From: Spirochaetales bacterium
Lineage (GTDB): Bacteria > Spirochaetota > Spirochaetia > SZUA-6 > JAFGRV01
DNA length: 64,000 nucleotides
Reading direction: 5' to 3'
Assembly: GCA_016930085.1 (NCBI GenBank)
Contig: JAFGHO010000025.1
Coordinates: 1 to 64,000, forward strand
A program made the position numbers and the translations under genes. Within the stretch, counting starts at the first letter, position 1. Each line of letters opens with the position of its first letter. Of the stretch, positions 17,748 through 26,833 are shown in pieces. The notes below the pieces were generated by a model. That model did not search any database, was not told the DNA's origin, and worked only from the letters and a program-made list of their open reading frames with translations.

Positions 17748-19379
17748 ATGAAATACAATAAAAAAAAGAAAAACGGTTTTTCGCGTATATTATCGATTCT
17801 TTTTTTCTGTTTTATTCCTATAATTTCACTCTATCCGGCGGAGCTTGGGGATGTGAATGAAAGCGGCGGCATCGATATCGTCGATGCGCTTTTAATCGCA
17901 CAGTATTATGTGGGGCTTTATCCTTCCAATTTCAATCAGTCTTATGCCGATGTGGACTGCGATGGGGACGTCGATATCGTCGACGCCCTTCAGGTCGCCC
18001 GGTATTACGTGGGACTGATCGATTCATTTCCGTGCGGGACGACACCGCCCCCAACTTCACCTCCCGCGGTGACCATGAACTTCATTACAAGATCCGGAAC
18101 CAGACTCTATGACGGCGATCGTGAATTCCGTTTCGTTTCCGTCAATATACCCAATTATTTTATCCTGGAAGACCGCGCCGCGACCGTCGGGAACAAGTGG
18201 CACCGGGTGACCGAATTCGAACAGCGCGACGCGTGCCGGACAGTAAAGCGGCTTGGCGGGCAAGTCTTCAGGACATACACCTTTTCCGTCCAGGGAGGGG
18301 TAAATGTGGAGAACAACCTTGCCCATATCACCGGGCAGAACGGCAACCTCAGTTACAACGAGGAATTGTTCCGGGATGTCGACCGCGGTATCGCGATCGC
18401 GGCGGAAGAGGGGTTGAGGATGTACATCCCCATCATCGACAACTGGGAATGGTTCGGCGGTTGCGGCGAGTTTGCCGCTGTCGCGGGCGGCGGGGATTTC
18501 TGGACCTCACAGACGGTCAAAAACAAGTTCAAGGATTTTCTTACATGGCTGCTCGACAGGACAAATACGGTCAACGGGAGGAAATACAAAGACGAACCCG
18601 CGATCATGGCCTGGGAGCTGGGAAACGAAATCGACAAGGCTAACGACACCTGGATAACGGAAATGGCGGCCCATATCAAAAGCCGGGATCCCAACCACCT
18701 CATCATCGACGGCGGCCACAAATCAATTCCCCAGGTTTCGCTTTCAAGCCCCGATGTCGATATCGTCACCACCCACTATACAGACGGAGAAATCCAGAAC
18801 TTCACACAGCGCGCGGCGTCGTCCGGCAAGCCGTACATCTACGGAGAGTATTCGACGGACAGTTCGGTTCAGAATATCGTTGATACGGTCATCTCGGCGG
18901 GTTCGGCGGGATGTCTTATCTGGTCGCTCCGGTTCAGAACTGGGTACGGGGGGTTCTATTTTCATCAGGATTTTTCGGGGGACTCGCTTCAGTACCCGGG
19001 CTTCGATTCGAACGAACGGAATATATTCTCGATCCTGAGAAACGGTGCATACCGGATACGGGGACTGTCGGTCCCGGCTGAACCGGTACCGCCGGCCCCC
19101 GTCCTGCTTCCGATTTCGTCACCGAACGATATCAACTGGCAGGGCTCGGCGGGCGCGACCCATTATATCGTCCAGCGGAGCGGTTCTGCGGGCGGAAACT
19201 GGTCCACCCTTTCCTCGAATGTCACCGATATCGGCAACACGAATTACGACGGACAACTTGTCGCGAGGCTTCCGCTGTATTCGGATAATACGGGAAACGG
19301 CACGTGGTATTACCGCGTTATCGCGGTAAACGGGGCGGGTGAGTCCGAACCCTCGAATGTTGTAAGCGCAGGGAATTAA
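17748..19379 (+). CDS. Dockerin-GH5 mannanase-like enzyme
   Basis: 543 residues. Basic signal peptide (about 1-31), two dockerin repeats (about 33-94), Pro linker, then a GH5 domain of the mannanase type (about 108-445). Acid/base E294 is in W-E-L-G-N-E, and the likely nucleophile E367 is in Y-I-Y-G-E-Y. The C-terminal 85 residues resemble a fibronectin type III-like or carbohydrate-binding beta-sandwich (W-Q-G-S-A-G-A-T-H-Y...W-Y-Y-R-V-I-A-V-N). The start is taken at the ATG with AAGGAG; the frame is open earlier but lacks a signal. Sits behind an operator palindrome. Mannan is the inferred substrate. Confidence 0.88.
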   Translation: MKYNKKKKNGFSRILSILFFCFIPIISLYPAELGDVNESGGIDIVDALLIAQYYVGLYPSNFNQSYADVDCDGDVDIVDALQVARYYVGLIDSFPCGTTPPPTSPPAVTMNFITRSGTRLYDGDREFRFVSVNIPNYFILEDRAATVGNKWHRVTEFEQRDACRTVKRLGGQVFRTYTFSVQGGVNVENNLAHITGQNGNLSYNEELFRDVDRGIAIAAEEGLRMYIPIIDNWEWFGGCGEFAAVAGGGDFWTSQTVKNKFKDFLTWLLDRTNTVNGRKYKDEPAIMAWELGNEIDKANDTWITEMAAHIKSRDPNHLIIDGGHKSIPQVSLSSPDVDIVTTHYTDGEIQNFTQRAASSGKPYIYGEYSTDSSVQNIVDTVISAGSAGCLIWSLRFRTGYGGFYFHQDFSGDSLQYPGFDSNERNIFSILRNGAYRIRGLSVPAEPVPPAPVLLPISSPNDINWQGSAGATHYIVQRSGSAGGNWSTLSSNVTDIGNTNYDGQLVARLPLYSDNTGNGTWYYRVIAVNGAGESEPSNVVSAGN

Positions 19380-19473
19380 TTCCTGTGTGGTTGAATGAAA
19401 CCGGGAAAACTGAGTCACCGTGCAATTAATAAAGATTTCCGGTCTTTTACGTCGGATTATAAAGGAGAAAAAA

Positions 19474-20928
19474 ATGAAATACACATATAAAGCTTTTCTA
19501 TTTTTTGTATCCGTTATCATTGCCGGAAATATGCCGATGTACGCCCAGTCGGGAGGGTTTGTTTCCAGGAACGGGATGCAATTTTATTGTGACGGCCGGC
19601 CTTTCTATTTTGCCGGCGCGAACTGCTACGATCTCTTTACCTTTGGCGACGGTTCCCAGACCACCGACCCGGACAGAATCGAAAACTACTATATGGACAA
19701 GGAGAGAATCGACGCACATTTGCAGCGGATGGCGAATGACGGGGTGAAGGTGCTACGGACATGGGGATTCAGCCATGAAAGCTGGCACGGATTCGAACCG
19801 CAGGAGGGATCGTATTACGAGGCGCAATTCTGTCTCTTCGATTATATCATGGAATCGGCAAAGAACCACGGGATTAGGATCATCATCGTGCTGGAAAACT
19901 ACTGGGAAGCCTACGGCGGCATCAACACGCGGCTTCAGTGGGAGGGACTCAATTCGGGTTCCCATGAAGCGAAGGCCCGCTTTTTCACCCATTCCGGATG
20001 CAAGACACAGTACAAGAATTACGTGCGGTATTTCATCAACCGCGTCAATCATTATTCCGATATTGCCTACAAAAACGATCCGGCGATTTTTGCCTGGGAA
20101 CTGATGAACGAACCCCGTTACCAGGACGCGGGAGAAAACAGTACAGGGGAAAGCCTGCGGGCGTGGGTGGACGAGATGGCTTCGTACATCAAAAGCCTCG
20201 ATCCGAACCATATGGTGGGTACCGGGATCGAAGGCCACGAGGCGAAATACCACTTCGGCGGCGACGAGGGTAATCCTTTCGTTTACATACATCAGTCCCC
20301 CTCGATCGACTTTACGTCGGCACATCCATACACAACAGAACCGTGGGCGATCACCCAGGTAACCGATTATTATGACCCGGAGGTGACAAGGGCGACCCAG
20401 ATGCTTATCCGCGCGTGGGCGGATGATTCGCATAACGTTGTGGGAAAACCTTTTTTCCTCGGCGAATGGAACGCGCACACGAACGAGGTGAACAGGCCGG
20501 ATTTCTGGTCCGCCGTTTTTCAAGCCATCGAGAGTGAAAACATCGCGGGAAGCGCCTTCTGGTGGTACGCCGACCGCGTGGTCGACACCAATTTCGGCAT
20601 CATGGAAGGGGATCCGGAACTCTCCGTGTTCAGAAACCATTCCTCACGTATGGCCTCCAAAACGGGACAGACCGGACAAACCTCACCGCCCGCAGCAACG
20701 TCCCCGCCGGCATCGACGAATCCCCCACAGACGACTATAGGGGACGTCAATATGGACGGGAATTTCAATATCGTGGACGCCCTTCTGGTCGCCCAGTATT
20801 ACGTGGGTCTGCAACCGGCGAACTTCAACGATCGGGCCGCGGACACCAACTGCGATGGAACCATCAATATCGTGGACGCGCTGCTCATTGCCCAATACTA
20901 CGTGGGGCTTATAGCGGGGTTTTGTTAG
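19474..20928 (+). CDS. GH5 endo-beta-mannanase with C-terminal dockerin
   Basis: 484 residues. Signal peptide (about 1-25, cut near Y-A-Q-S), GH5 subfamily-7-like catalytic domain (about 28-395) with R-T-W-G-F, acid/base E213 in W-E-L-M-N-E-P-R, H-P-Y, and nucleophile E331 in F-L-G-E-W. A Ser/Thr/Pro linker (about 400-420) precedes two dockerin repeats (about 421-484). AAGGAG lies before the ATG. Only about 95 nt separate it from the previous GH5 gene, so the two may be co-transcribed. Expected to cut beta-1,4-mannan backbones outside the cell. Confidence 0.93.
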   Translation: MKYTYKAFLFFVSVIIAGNMPMYAQSGGFVSRNGMQFYCDGRPFYFAGANCYDLFTFGDGSQTTDPDRIENYYMDKERIDAHLQRMANDGVKVLRTWGFSHESWHGFEPQEGSYYEAQFCLFDYIMESAKNHGIRIIIVLENYWEAYGGINTRLQWEGLNSGSHEAKARFFTHSGCKTQYKNYVRYFINRVNHYSDIAYKNDPAIFAWELMNEPRYQDAGENSTGESLRAWVDEMASYIKSLDPNHMVGTGIEGHEAKYHFGGDEGNPFVYIHQSPSIDFTSAHPYTTEPWAITQVTDYYDPEVTRATQMLIRAWADDSHNVVGKPFFLGEWNAHTNEVNRPDFWSAVFQAIESENIAGSAFWWYADRVVDTNFGIMEGDPELSVFRNHSSRMASKTGQTGQTSPPAATSPPASTNPPQTTIGDVNMDGNFNIVDALLVAQYYVGLQPANFNDRAADTNCDGTINIVDALLIAQYYVGLIAGFC

Positions 20929-21060
20929 GGTGTCACGAAATGTGATTGTTTTAAACAAGATTGCTTCAAGAAAAAATGGGTATTGAATTCGCCCGGTATG
21001 ACGATCACTTCAGGTGAGAAGCGCCATCAGTATTTTTCTTTTATTTACGGGAGGTAATGA

Positions 21061-21310
21061 GGCAGGCATCCGCTTCCGACAACGCCGCCGACTCCGGAAC
21101 CATGGCCGATGGCGACAAAACTGTCGGCGGCCGGCGGTACGGCCGGTGATGCATTCGGGTGCGCGGTCTGTATTTCCGGAAATTATGCTGTGATCGGTGC
21201 TGCCCAGGACAATCCGAAGGGAAGTTTTTCAGGTTCGGCATTTGTCTTTCATCTCGAGGAGACGACGACAATGGGGATAGTTCGGGTTCCGTTTATTTGT
21301 TCGAATAATT
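21061..21310 (+). pseudogene. FG-GAP repeat protein remnant
   Basis: Two pieces of FG-GAP (integrin-alpha-like) repeats lie in different frames. One encodes K-L-S-A-A-G-G-T-A-G-D-A-F-G...Y-A-V-I-G-A (about 21115-21260); the other encodes D-D-D-N-G-D-S-S-G-S-V-Y-L-F-E then a stop (21261-21308). The junction means that most of one repeat and the frame were lost. No start or signal peptide remains. The rest of the 20929-21500 gap shows nothing I can support. Confidence 0.6.
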
Positions 21311-21500
21311 CGGCAGATTTCAGGTATCGCTTCGGGGAGTTTTCCCCGGGGGGTATCCATACATCTTCATTAAAGGCCGCCCGTTATTGTTGATAATCGA
21401 TTGACAATGAGGTATCTGTATGTCAAGAATAGAAAGGTTGTGTGTAAATATCGATACATATCGAGCCTGAATACGTTATAGAATCCGGGAGGTCGAACAA

Positions 21501-22130
21501 ATGGATACATCCGCACAATTCTGGGATAAATCGGCTGGAAGCTACGACCGCCGCGTGATGGTGCGATACAAAAAAACATACCGGGATACCGTCGATCTGA
21601 GTAAACGCTATCTGAAAGGCGAGCATACACTGCTTGATTTCGCCTGCGGAACGGGTATTGTCACGGTCGAACTCGCCGGGTGCGTAAAAAAGATCAATGC
21701 AATCGACATTTCCGGTAGAATGATCGCGATTGCGAAGCGGAAAGCGGTGGATCACTCTATAACGAATATAACGTTCGAGGTAACGGATATCTTCGATACC
21801 CGGTTCGACGGGAAGACCTTCGATGCCGTTTGTGCGTTCAATATCCTCTATTTTATCGAAGACTCAAGAAGAGTATTGGACCGTATACGCGAATTGCTGC
21901 CGCCTTCGGGTCTTTTTATCTCCGCGACCGACTGTACGGGAGAGAAAAAATCGATCGTCACCCGCCTTATGTCCCTGCTTTCGAAAGCGGGGCTCATTCC
22001 TTACTTCAGGCCTTATTCGATTGCCGAACTGGAAGAGCATATAAAAACCAGTGGATTTTCAATCATCGAAAGCGGGAATCTCTATGAGCATCCGCCGAAT
22101 CGTTTTATTGTCGCGGTGAAAAACGCTTAA
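21501..22130 (+). CDS. Class I SAM methyltransferase
   Basis: 209 residues. Motif I is L-L-D-F-A-C-G-T-G (about 40-48), followed by I-D-I-S-G-R-M (ribose-binding acidic residue) and F-D-A-V-C-A-F-N-I-L-Y. UbiE/Methyltransf_25 type, probably a small-molecule or lipid methylase; the substrate is not recognisable. GGGAGG sits before the ATG. It stands alone and converges on the GH27 gene. Confidence 0.85.
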   Translation: MDTSAQFWDKSAGSYDRRVMVRYKKTYRDTVDLSKRYLKGEHTLLDFACGTGIVTVELAGCVKKINAIDISGRMIAIAKRKAVDHSITNITFEVTDIFDTRFDGKTFDAVCAFNILYFIEDSRRVLDRIRELLPPSGLFISATDCTGEKKSIVTRLMSLLSKAGLIPYFRPYSIAELEEHIKTSGFSIIESGNLYEHPPNRFIVAVKNA

Positions 22131-22160
22131 TCAACCCGGACTGCTTTCAAACGATCAGCA

Positions 22161-23324
22161 TTATCCGGCCGGCGTCAATTTGAAAACGGCGCACCCGTGC
22201 GGCGGAAGCTGTTTGGAAAGTTTGTTTCCGGCCTTTTGGAGATCGCGGTGTTCCCAGAGGTCCCTCACCCTCATTTTTCCCGTTTCCTTGAGGCCCAGGT
22301 CGCCGAATGAGACCGATACGAATTGTACTGAATCCGCGCGGTTGTGAAGTCCGGCGGCGTACGCGCCCCCGGACAGGGGTTTCAGCCAGATATCGGTATT
22401 GTCTTTCTTTTTAACGATATCGCCCTGTTTTCCCAGCGCATCCTGGTCCACGGCGATAAGTTCCCGGTTTATGAGAATTTCACGCGTTTCGACATCCATG
22501 GTTCGTATGTCGCATCCGATGAGAAGGGGGGCTGAAGAAAGGCACCAGAGGGAAAAATGGGTTTTGTATTCCTCAAAGGTGCACCCCGGCCCCTGCCAAT
22601 CGATCGAACCCTTCAGTCCGACGACAAGCATGTCCGGATCGTTCCACCCGCCGGGACCCGCGTACGGTGCGAGGTTTCGGGTGGCGTCGATGATGGCGGT
22701 GAAGCCCAATCCCCATAATACCTTCCCTTCATACCCGTCTTTGATATCCTGTGTGGTCCGCCATAGATGGCCTACCTCGCGGCCCCATTCCCACGGGCGG
22801 CTTTTACCGTGTTCGCAGAGACTGAAGACCATCTGGCGTCCCGTACGGACGAGACAGTCCCGCATCGTCGTGTAATCGGTCCTGATGTCCCTGCCGGGGG
22901 GGTCTTCGGGCAGGTTCCTGTTGTCGTATTTGAGAAAATCGAATCCCGCAGAAGCGATAAAGTCGGCATCTTTTTGTTCGTAGCCGTAACTTCCCGCCTT
23001 TTCCCCATAGGTTCTGAGTCCGCAGCCCAGGTATATGCCGGCTTTCAACCCTTGTGAATGAATGTAATCGGTCAAGGCTTTCAATCCGTTTGGGAATTTC
23101 GTCTTGTCCGTGACGATGTTTCCGTTGCCGTCCCGTTCCGCCGTCATCCAGCCGTCGTCGATATTGACGTAGATATAACCGGCATCCTTGAGACCGGTTG
23201 AGACGATCGCGTCGGCGATTGATGTGATGAGGGCTGCAGTCGGTTCGCATCCGAAGGTATTATAGGAATTCCATCCCATGGGGGGGGTAAGTGCCAGACC
23301 GGGGCCCGGGGTTTTGTCTTTCAT
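22161..23324 (-). CDS. GH27 alpha-galactosidase
   Basis: 387 residues without a signal peptide, so cytoplasmic. Starts P-P-M-G-W-N-S-Y-N; nucleophile D134 in D-F-L-K-Y-D-N; acid/base in G-G-W-N-D-P-D-M-L (228-231). A C-terminal beta-sandwich completes the usual GH27 length. It would remove alpha-1,6-galactose from imported galactomannan or raffinose-type oligosaccharides and so complements the extracellular mannanases encoded just upstream on the other strand. Only a weak Shine-Dalgarno (AAAGGA) precedes the ATG. Confidence 0.95.
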   Translation of the reverse strand: MKDKTPGPGLALTPPMGWNSYNTFGCEPTAALITSIADAIVSTGLKDAGYIYVNIDDGWMTAERDGNGNIVTDKTKFPNGLKALTDYIHSQGLKAGIYLGCGLRTYGEKAGSYGYEQKDADFIASAGFDFLKYDNRNLPEDPPGRDIRTDYTTMRDCLVRTGRQMVFSLCEHGKSRPWEWGREVGHLWRTTQDIKDGYEGKVLWGLGFTAIIDATRNLAPYAGPGGWNDPDMLVVGLKGSIDWQGPGCTFEEYKTHFSLWCLSSAPLLIGCDIRTMDVETREILINRELIAVDQDALGKQGDIVKKKDNTDIWLKPLSGGAYAAGLHNRADSVQFVSVSFGDLGLKETGKMRVRDLWEHRDLQKAGNKLSKQLPPHGCAVFKLTPAG

Positions 23325-23348
23325 GATCGTTTTGTCCTTTCCGTCAGG

Positions 23349-24692
23349 CTACACATTGTTTTGTTTTTTGAGGCGTTCGAGTCCCTTTTCCACATTTTTC
23401 CAGTCCTCGTCCCCGGACTCCAGATTAGAGAACAGCGCGTAGAGTTCGGGCGGTGTCATTGAAAGCAATCCGTCCACGCCGAACAACGCGTATGTTTTGG
23501 ATCCGACGCACCCGATGCCGGTTTCATCCGGCCGGTCGCCGCTTCTGTTTTTATAGGTGTATCGTATCAGATACATGGATCGTTTTTCTTTTACGGGGGG
23601 CCAATAGAGGGTCCGTTTGTCGATGATGACCGCCTCATCCGGGGGGGCGCCGTATTCGAGGGGGTGGGAAAGCCACCCGCACATTTCGGCAAGGGCCCGG
23701 AAATCTTCCTCTGCGGTTTCGGGGGGGATCATATCGGCAAGACCCAGCTCCCGGAGGTAGCGTTCCGCTTTCCAGTTGTAGCGGTAGTCTTTTGCGAACA
23801 GGACAAGCAGATCGGCATATATCTTCAACCCGGACTTCACGCCCGACCACGCGCCTTCGATCATGACATTGACGTCGGGATGATGGACCGCGATGTCCAG
23901 GAGGAAGGCCCGGTCGACCCGGTCGAGAAACGGGATCGCCGTCGCCGCGCTGACCGCGCCGTTATATTCTCCGGGATCGGTATTTTCAAGCAGGGCTTTC
24001 AATACGTTACATCCCTTCTCCGAAGCAAAGGGATGTCGGTCGATACCGCCTTCGATGGCATGGAGGTTGACCATATCGAGATACGGTACGAGGAGCGGTC
24101 CTTCGGGAATATAATCGCGGAGGACATTAGTGAGGTACGCCGATTTTTTTTCATCGGCGCTTATTTCTCCAATGATGACGGACCAGATGGAACGTTCTTC
24201 CTTGTACGCGTCCCTTATCGCCCGCGCGATAAGGTCATGCCCGGTTTCCGAGTCATAGATTGCGCAGGTGACGAGAATCAGCATATCGGGGTCGTAGGCG
24301 GCCGGAGGGGCATCGTTTTTAAACACATAGAGGTCGAATAATTCGACCAGCAGGGGAATCCCCTCCCGGTTGAAAATTTCCGAAACCTCCCGCGTTCCGG
24401 TATTCCGAAAAAAGAAGACGAGGGTATAGAGGTCGTCGTAGAGGGTATCGAAACGCGACATGTCGAAATTGTCCCTGATATGGGCGAGGCCTTTCAGGAT
24501 CAGGCGGGCTGTCCTTGTATCGCCGACCGTGTACCCGGAAAAGCCGGCCAGTTCGTCTTTCAGAGAAACAGCCGTTGAATTGTTTATCCACGCCTCGATT
24601 TTCCGTGAAAACAGACGGGTCTCTTTTGACGTACAGGCCGAAGCGAGAAGGAATACCAACAGCATAAGCAGAAGTTTTTTCAGGATGCCCAC
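23349..24692 (-). CDS. Hypothetical lipoprotein
   Basis: About 447 residues from a GTG behind a GGGGG-rich site. The lipoprotein signal is V-G-I-L-K-K-L...L-A-S-A-C (cysteine at position 20). An ATG 21 codons earlier is open but would bury the signal. The mature part is helical and acidic, without a motif I recognise; the repeated helix pairs could be HEAT-like, which is weak. The gene ends 24 nt before the GH27 start and runs in the same direction, so it may belong to the same transcript. Confidence 0.6.
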   Translation of the reverse strand: MGILKKLLLMLLVFLLASACTSKETRLFSRKIEAWINNSTAVSLKDELAGFSGYTVGDTRTARLILKGLAHIRDNFDMSRFDTLYDDLYTLVFFFRNTGTREVSEIFNREGIPLLVELFDLYVFKNDAPPAAYDPDMLILVTCAIYDSETGHDLIARAIRDAYKEERSIWSVIIGEISADEKKSAYLTNVLRDYIPEGPLLVPYLDMVNLHAIEGGIDRHPFASEKGCNVLKALLENTDPGEYNGAVSAATAIPFLDRVDRAFLLDIAVHHPDVNVMIEGAWSGVKSGLKIYADLLVLFAKDYRYNWKAERYLRELGLADMIPPETAEEDFRALAEMCGWLSHPLEYGAPPDEAVIIDKRTLYWPPVKEKRSMYLIRYTYKNRSGDRPDETGIGCVGSKTYALFGVDGLLSMTPPELYALFSNLESGDEDWKNVEKGLERLKKQNNV

Positions 24693-24817
24693 GGTTTTCC
24701 CCCTTCCCCGGCAGGCGTTATCGAACAACATCATGATATGTGACAATATACACACCTTCCGCGGGTCTATTCAATACCGATTCATACGGATCGTTCCGTC
24801 TATATCCGGCCGCACGA

Positions 24818-25264
24818 TCAATAGATATCACCCCCGTGAAAGTAAAGGCGGTACACTTCTTCGCCGTCATACCGTATATCTTCCGTACCCTTGAAAAAGG
24901 AGACGGTTCCCTCGTGCGAACAACGGTATATATATGTCCCCCTCCGGTATTCTTCCGGCCCGCGGAAGGGGGCGGCGACCGTCACCTTCAGGAGGGCTTC
25001 CCGGAGTGTTTCGATGAAACCGGGGGGCGGGTCTTCTTTCAGCATCGTCCCGTAATAATTCATACACCAGACCGGTTTGTCCCTGAAATAGACGATTTCC
25101 TGGCCGGAGAAATCCCTTTCTCCGAAATAGCTGTCGAGATAATAGTAGTCGCCTTCCGTGTACGCCATGTCCTTAGAAGCCCGGCGGGATGGGGAGACAT
25201 GACCCTTCTGTGCCGCGTAGGTGTTGATTTTCGCCTTGACAAGAAAACTGCCGAGATCCTTCAT
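24818..25264 (-). CDS. DUF5680-type protein
   Basis: 148 residues starting M-K-D-L-G-S-F-L-V-K-A-K, behind AAAGGAG. The pattern with D-Y-Y-Y-L-D-S-Y-F-G, F-S-G-Q-E-I-V-Y and W-C-M-N-Y-Y-G matches DUF5680 proteins, a small soluble family often next to transcription factors. Function unknown. A longer frame upstream overlaps the flavodoxin gene and is not convincing. Confidence 0.65.
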   Translation of the reverse strand: MKDLGSFLVKAKINTYAAQKGHVSPSRRASKDMAYTEGDYYYLDSYFGERDFSGQEIVYFRDKPVWCMNYYGTMLKEDPPPGFIETLREALLKVTVAAPFRGPEEYRRGTYIYRCSHEGTVSFFKGTEDIRYDGEEVYRLYFHGGDIY

Positions 25265-25334
25265 GGCCTGACTCCTTTGGTTCGGTGAATAAAAATCGAC
25301 GGGCCGCCCGCCGGTCATGCGTGTACCGCCGTTA

Positions 25335-25871
25335 CTAGTCGGCGTGCCCCTGCCCGACCGTCCGGATAAACGATTCGATCCGGCCTTCAAAACGACTCAC
25401 ATCGCCGGGTGTGATCCTGAAATTGAACAATTGTCGTACTTTGTTTTTCTCCCCCGGCGGAAGCAGATCATTGATCCATAATTCGGTGACGGTGACGGGT
25501 TTTTCGTGTATAATTCCGGATAATTCTCCCGCCAGTGTTTCTTTCTGGTTCTCGACGCCATTGCAGAGTGAAATAAAGGCATAGCGGTGAATCTTTTCTT
25601 TTTCCAGTTCGAGAAATACTCTCATCGGAGAAGCGATCTTTGCTCCCCAGACCGGGGCGGCGAGTATCACCGTTTCGTATGTTTCGATACCGATATCGGA
25701 GGGGGCAATGGAGGGATTCCGGTGAAAAAATATATCGAACAGGATGGAGATTTTTCTTCTTTTTTTGATTTCGACAATCCGGTATATATCGGCCCCCATT
25801 CGTTTTTGCAGCCAGGCGGCCAGCACCGCGTTATTGCCCGTAAAAGAATAATACGCTATCAATGTCTTCAT
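25335..25871 (-). CDS. Flavodoxin-like protein
   Basis: 178 residues. The FMN phosphate loop Y-S-F-T-G-N-N (8-14) and A-A-P-V-W-G-A-K (about 70-77) are typical of short-chain flavodoxins of the NAD(P)H-reductase/menaquinone-type group. Cytoplasmic electron carrier or flavin enzyme. GGAG precedes the ATG. 43 nt separate it from the methyltransferase pair upstream. Confidence 0.8.
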   Translation of the reverse strand: MKTLIAYYSFTGNNAVLAAWLQKRMGADIYRIVEIKKRRKISILFDIFFHRNPSIAPSDIGIETYETVILAAPVWGAKIASPMRVFLELEKEKIHRYAFISLCNGVENQKETLAGELSGIIHEKPVTVTELWINDLLPPGEKNKVRQLFNFRITPGDVSRFEGRIESFIRTVGQGHAD

Positions 25872-25913
25872 TGTTACTCCGAAGTGCCGCGATTCCGGAT
25901 ATCAAGGATACTA

Positions 25914-26798
25914 TTATTTTTCGAGATGCGCAATACAATGAGTGCCGTTTACTCTTCCAGTGGGATTGTTATCGTTATCGGTAAAATATGTTCGTTCCAG
26001 ATCCGCGGGAGTCAGGTTCCGCACGAGCGTGAAGCCGAAGCTTTTTGCGAATCCTTCGACCCCGCCATTTTCGATACCGAATTGCCACGCCTCGTTCACG
26101 CTGTTCACTTTCCCATAGATACTTTTCTCCCCGTAGCAGCTATTCTCCCGCCTCAATACCGATGCGTAAATGTAGTCGAAGACGACGATACTTCCTGAGG
26201 AAGCGAGATCGGACAATAATCCGAACAACGTCGTGACGGCTTCGTTTGTCAGGTACATGATGAGGCCTTCCATCAGAAAGAGTGTTTTTTTGGACGGATC
26301 GAAAGCCGTCTCCTTTATTTTGTCCGCCGGTGATTCGGTGTTGAAATCGACCGGGATGTAGATTGTGCTGCCGGGCGAAGAAATCCCTCTCTCCCTCAAT
26401 TGTCTGATTTTCGCTTTCTGGGTATGGACGGAATCCAGTTCGTAAATAGTTGTCGAACGGTTGATGTTTTCAAACCGTATCGCCCGCGTATCGAATCCGG
26501 CACCCATGATTAAAATCTGATCGATGCCTTTTTCAAGTTCTTTCCTGAATAGTTCGTCGATATACTTTGTCCGGGCGATCACATATTCGTAGATCCCTTT
26601 GGGGAAAATCGGCCACCGAAAGTCGACCAGCCGGAGCTTGACAAAGAACTTGACAAGATGCGGTAGAAGCATCGGGGCGACGTAATCATCCGATTTATAA
26701 TACGGGTTTTTTTCAAGATATGATGCGGCCCTGTACATGCAGATAAAGCCGGCGGTCCGGGATGATTTTTTATCCAGTCTTCTTTTTTTTTTGTTCAC
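25914..26798 (-). CDS. LCM-type SAM methyltransferase, copy 2
   Basis: About 294 residues from a GTG 7 nt after AAGGAG; a TTG at 26837 would extend it and overlap the upstream gene. SAM motif I-M-G-A-G-F-D-T-R, then Y-E-L-D, and P-V-D-F-N-T in the usual spacing for the leucine carboxyl methyltransferase superfamily. Tandem paralogue of the gene immediately upstream (26834). L-F-L-M-E-G-L-I-M-Y-L closely parallels the neighbour's L-F-I-M-E-G-V-T-Q-Y-I. Substrate unknown. Confidence 0.85.
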   Translation of the reverse strand: MNKKKRRLDKKSSRTAGFICMYRAASYLEKNPYYKSDDYVAPMLLPHLVKFFVKLRLVDFRWPIFPKGIYEYVIARTKYIDELFRKELEKGIDQILIMGAGFDTRAIRFENINRSTTIYELDSVHTQKAKIRQLRERGISSPGSTIYIPVDFNTESPADKIKETAFDPSKKTLFLMEGLIMYLTNEAVTTLFGLLSDLASSGSIVVFDYIYASVLRRENSCYGEKSIYGKVNSVNEAWQFGIENGGVEGFAKSFGFTLVRNLTPADLERTYFTDNDNNPTGRVNGTHCIAHLEK

Positions 26799-26833
26799 AG
26801 ACGGCTCCTTTCCGTTTATCGAACATCGGGATA

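Noticed and set aside
19753-20640. 295-codon ORF antisense to the GH5 mannanase
   Set aside because: Entirely within a strong GH5 gene, with no family resemblance.
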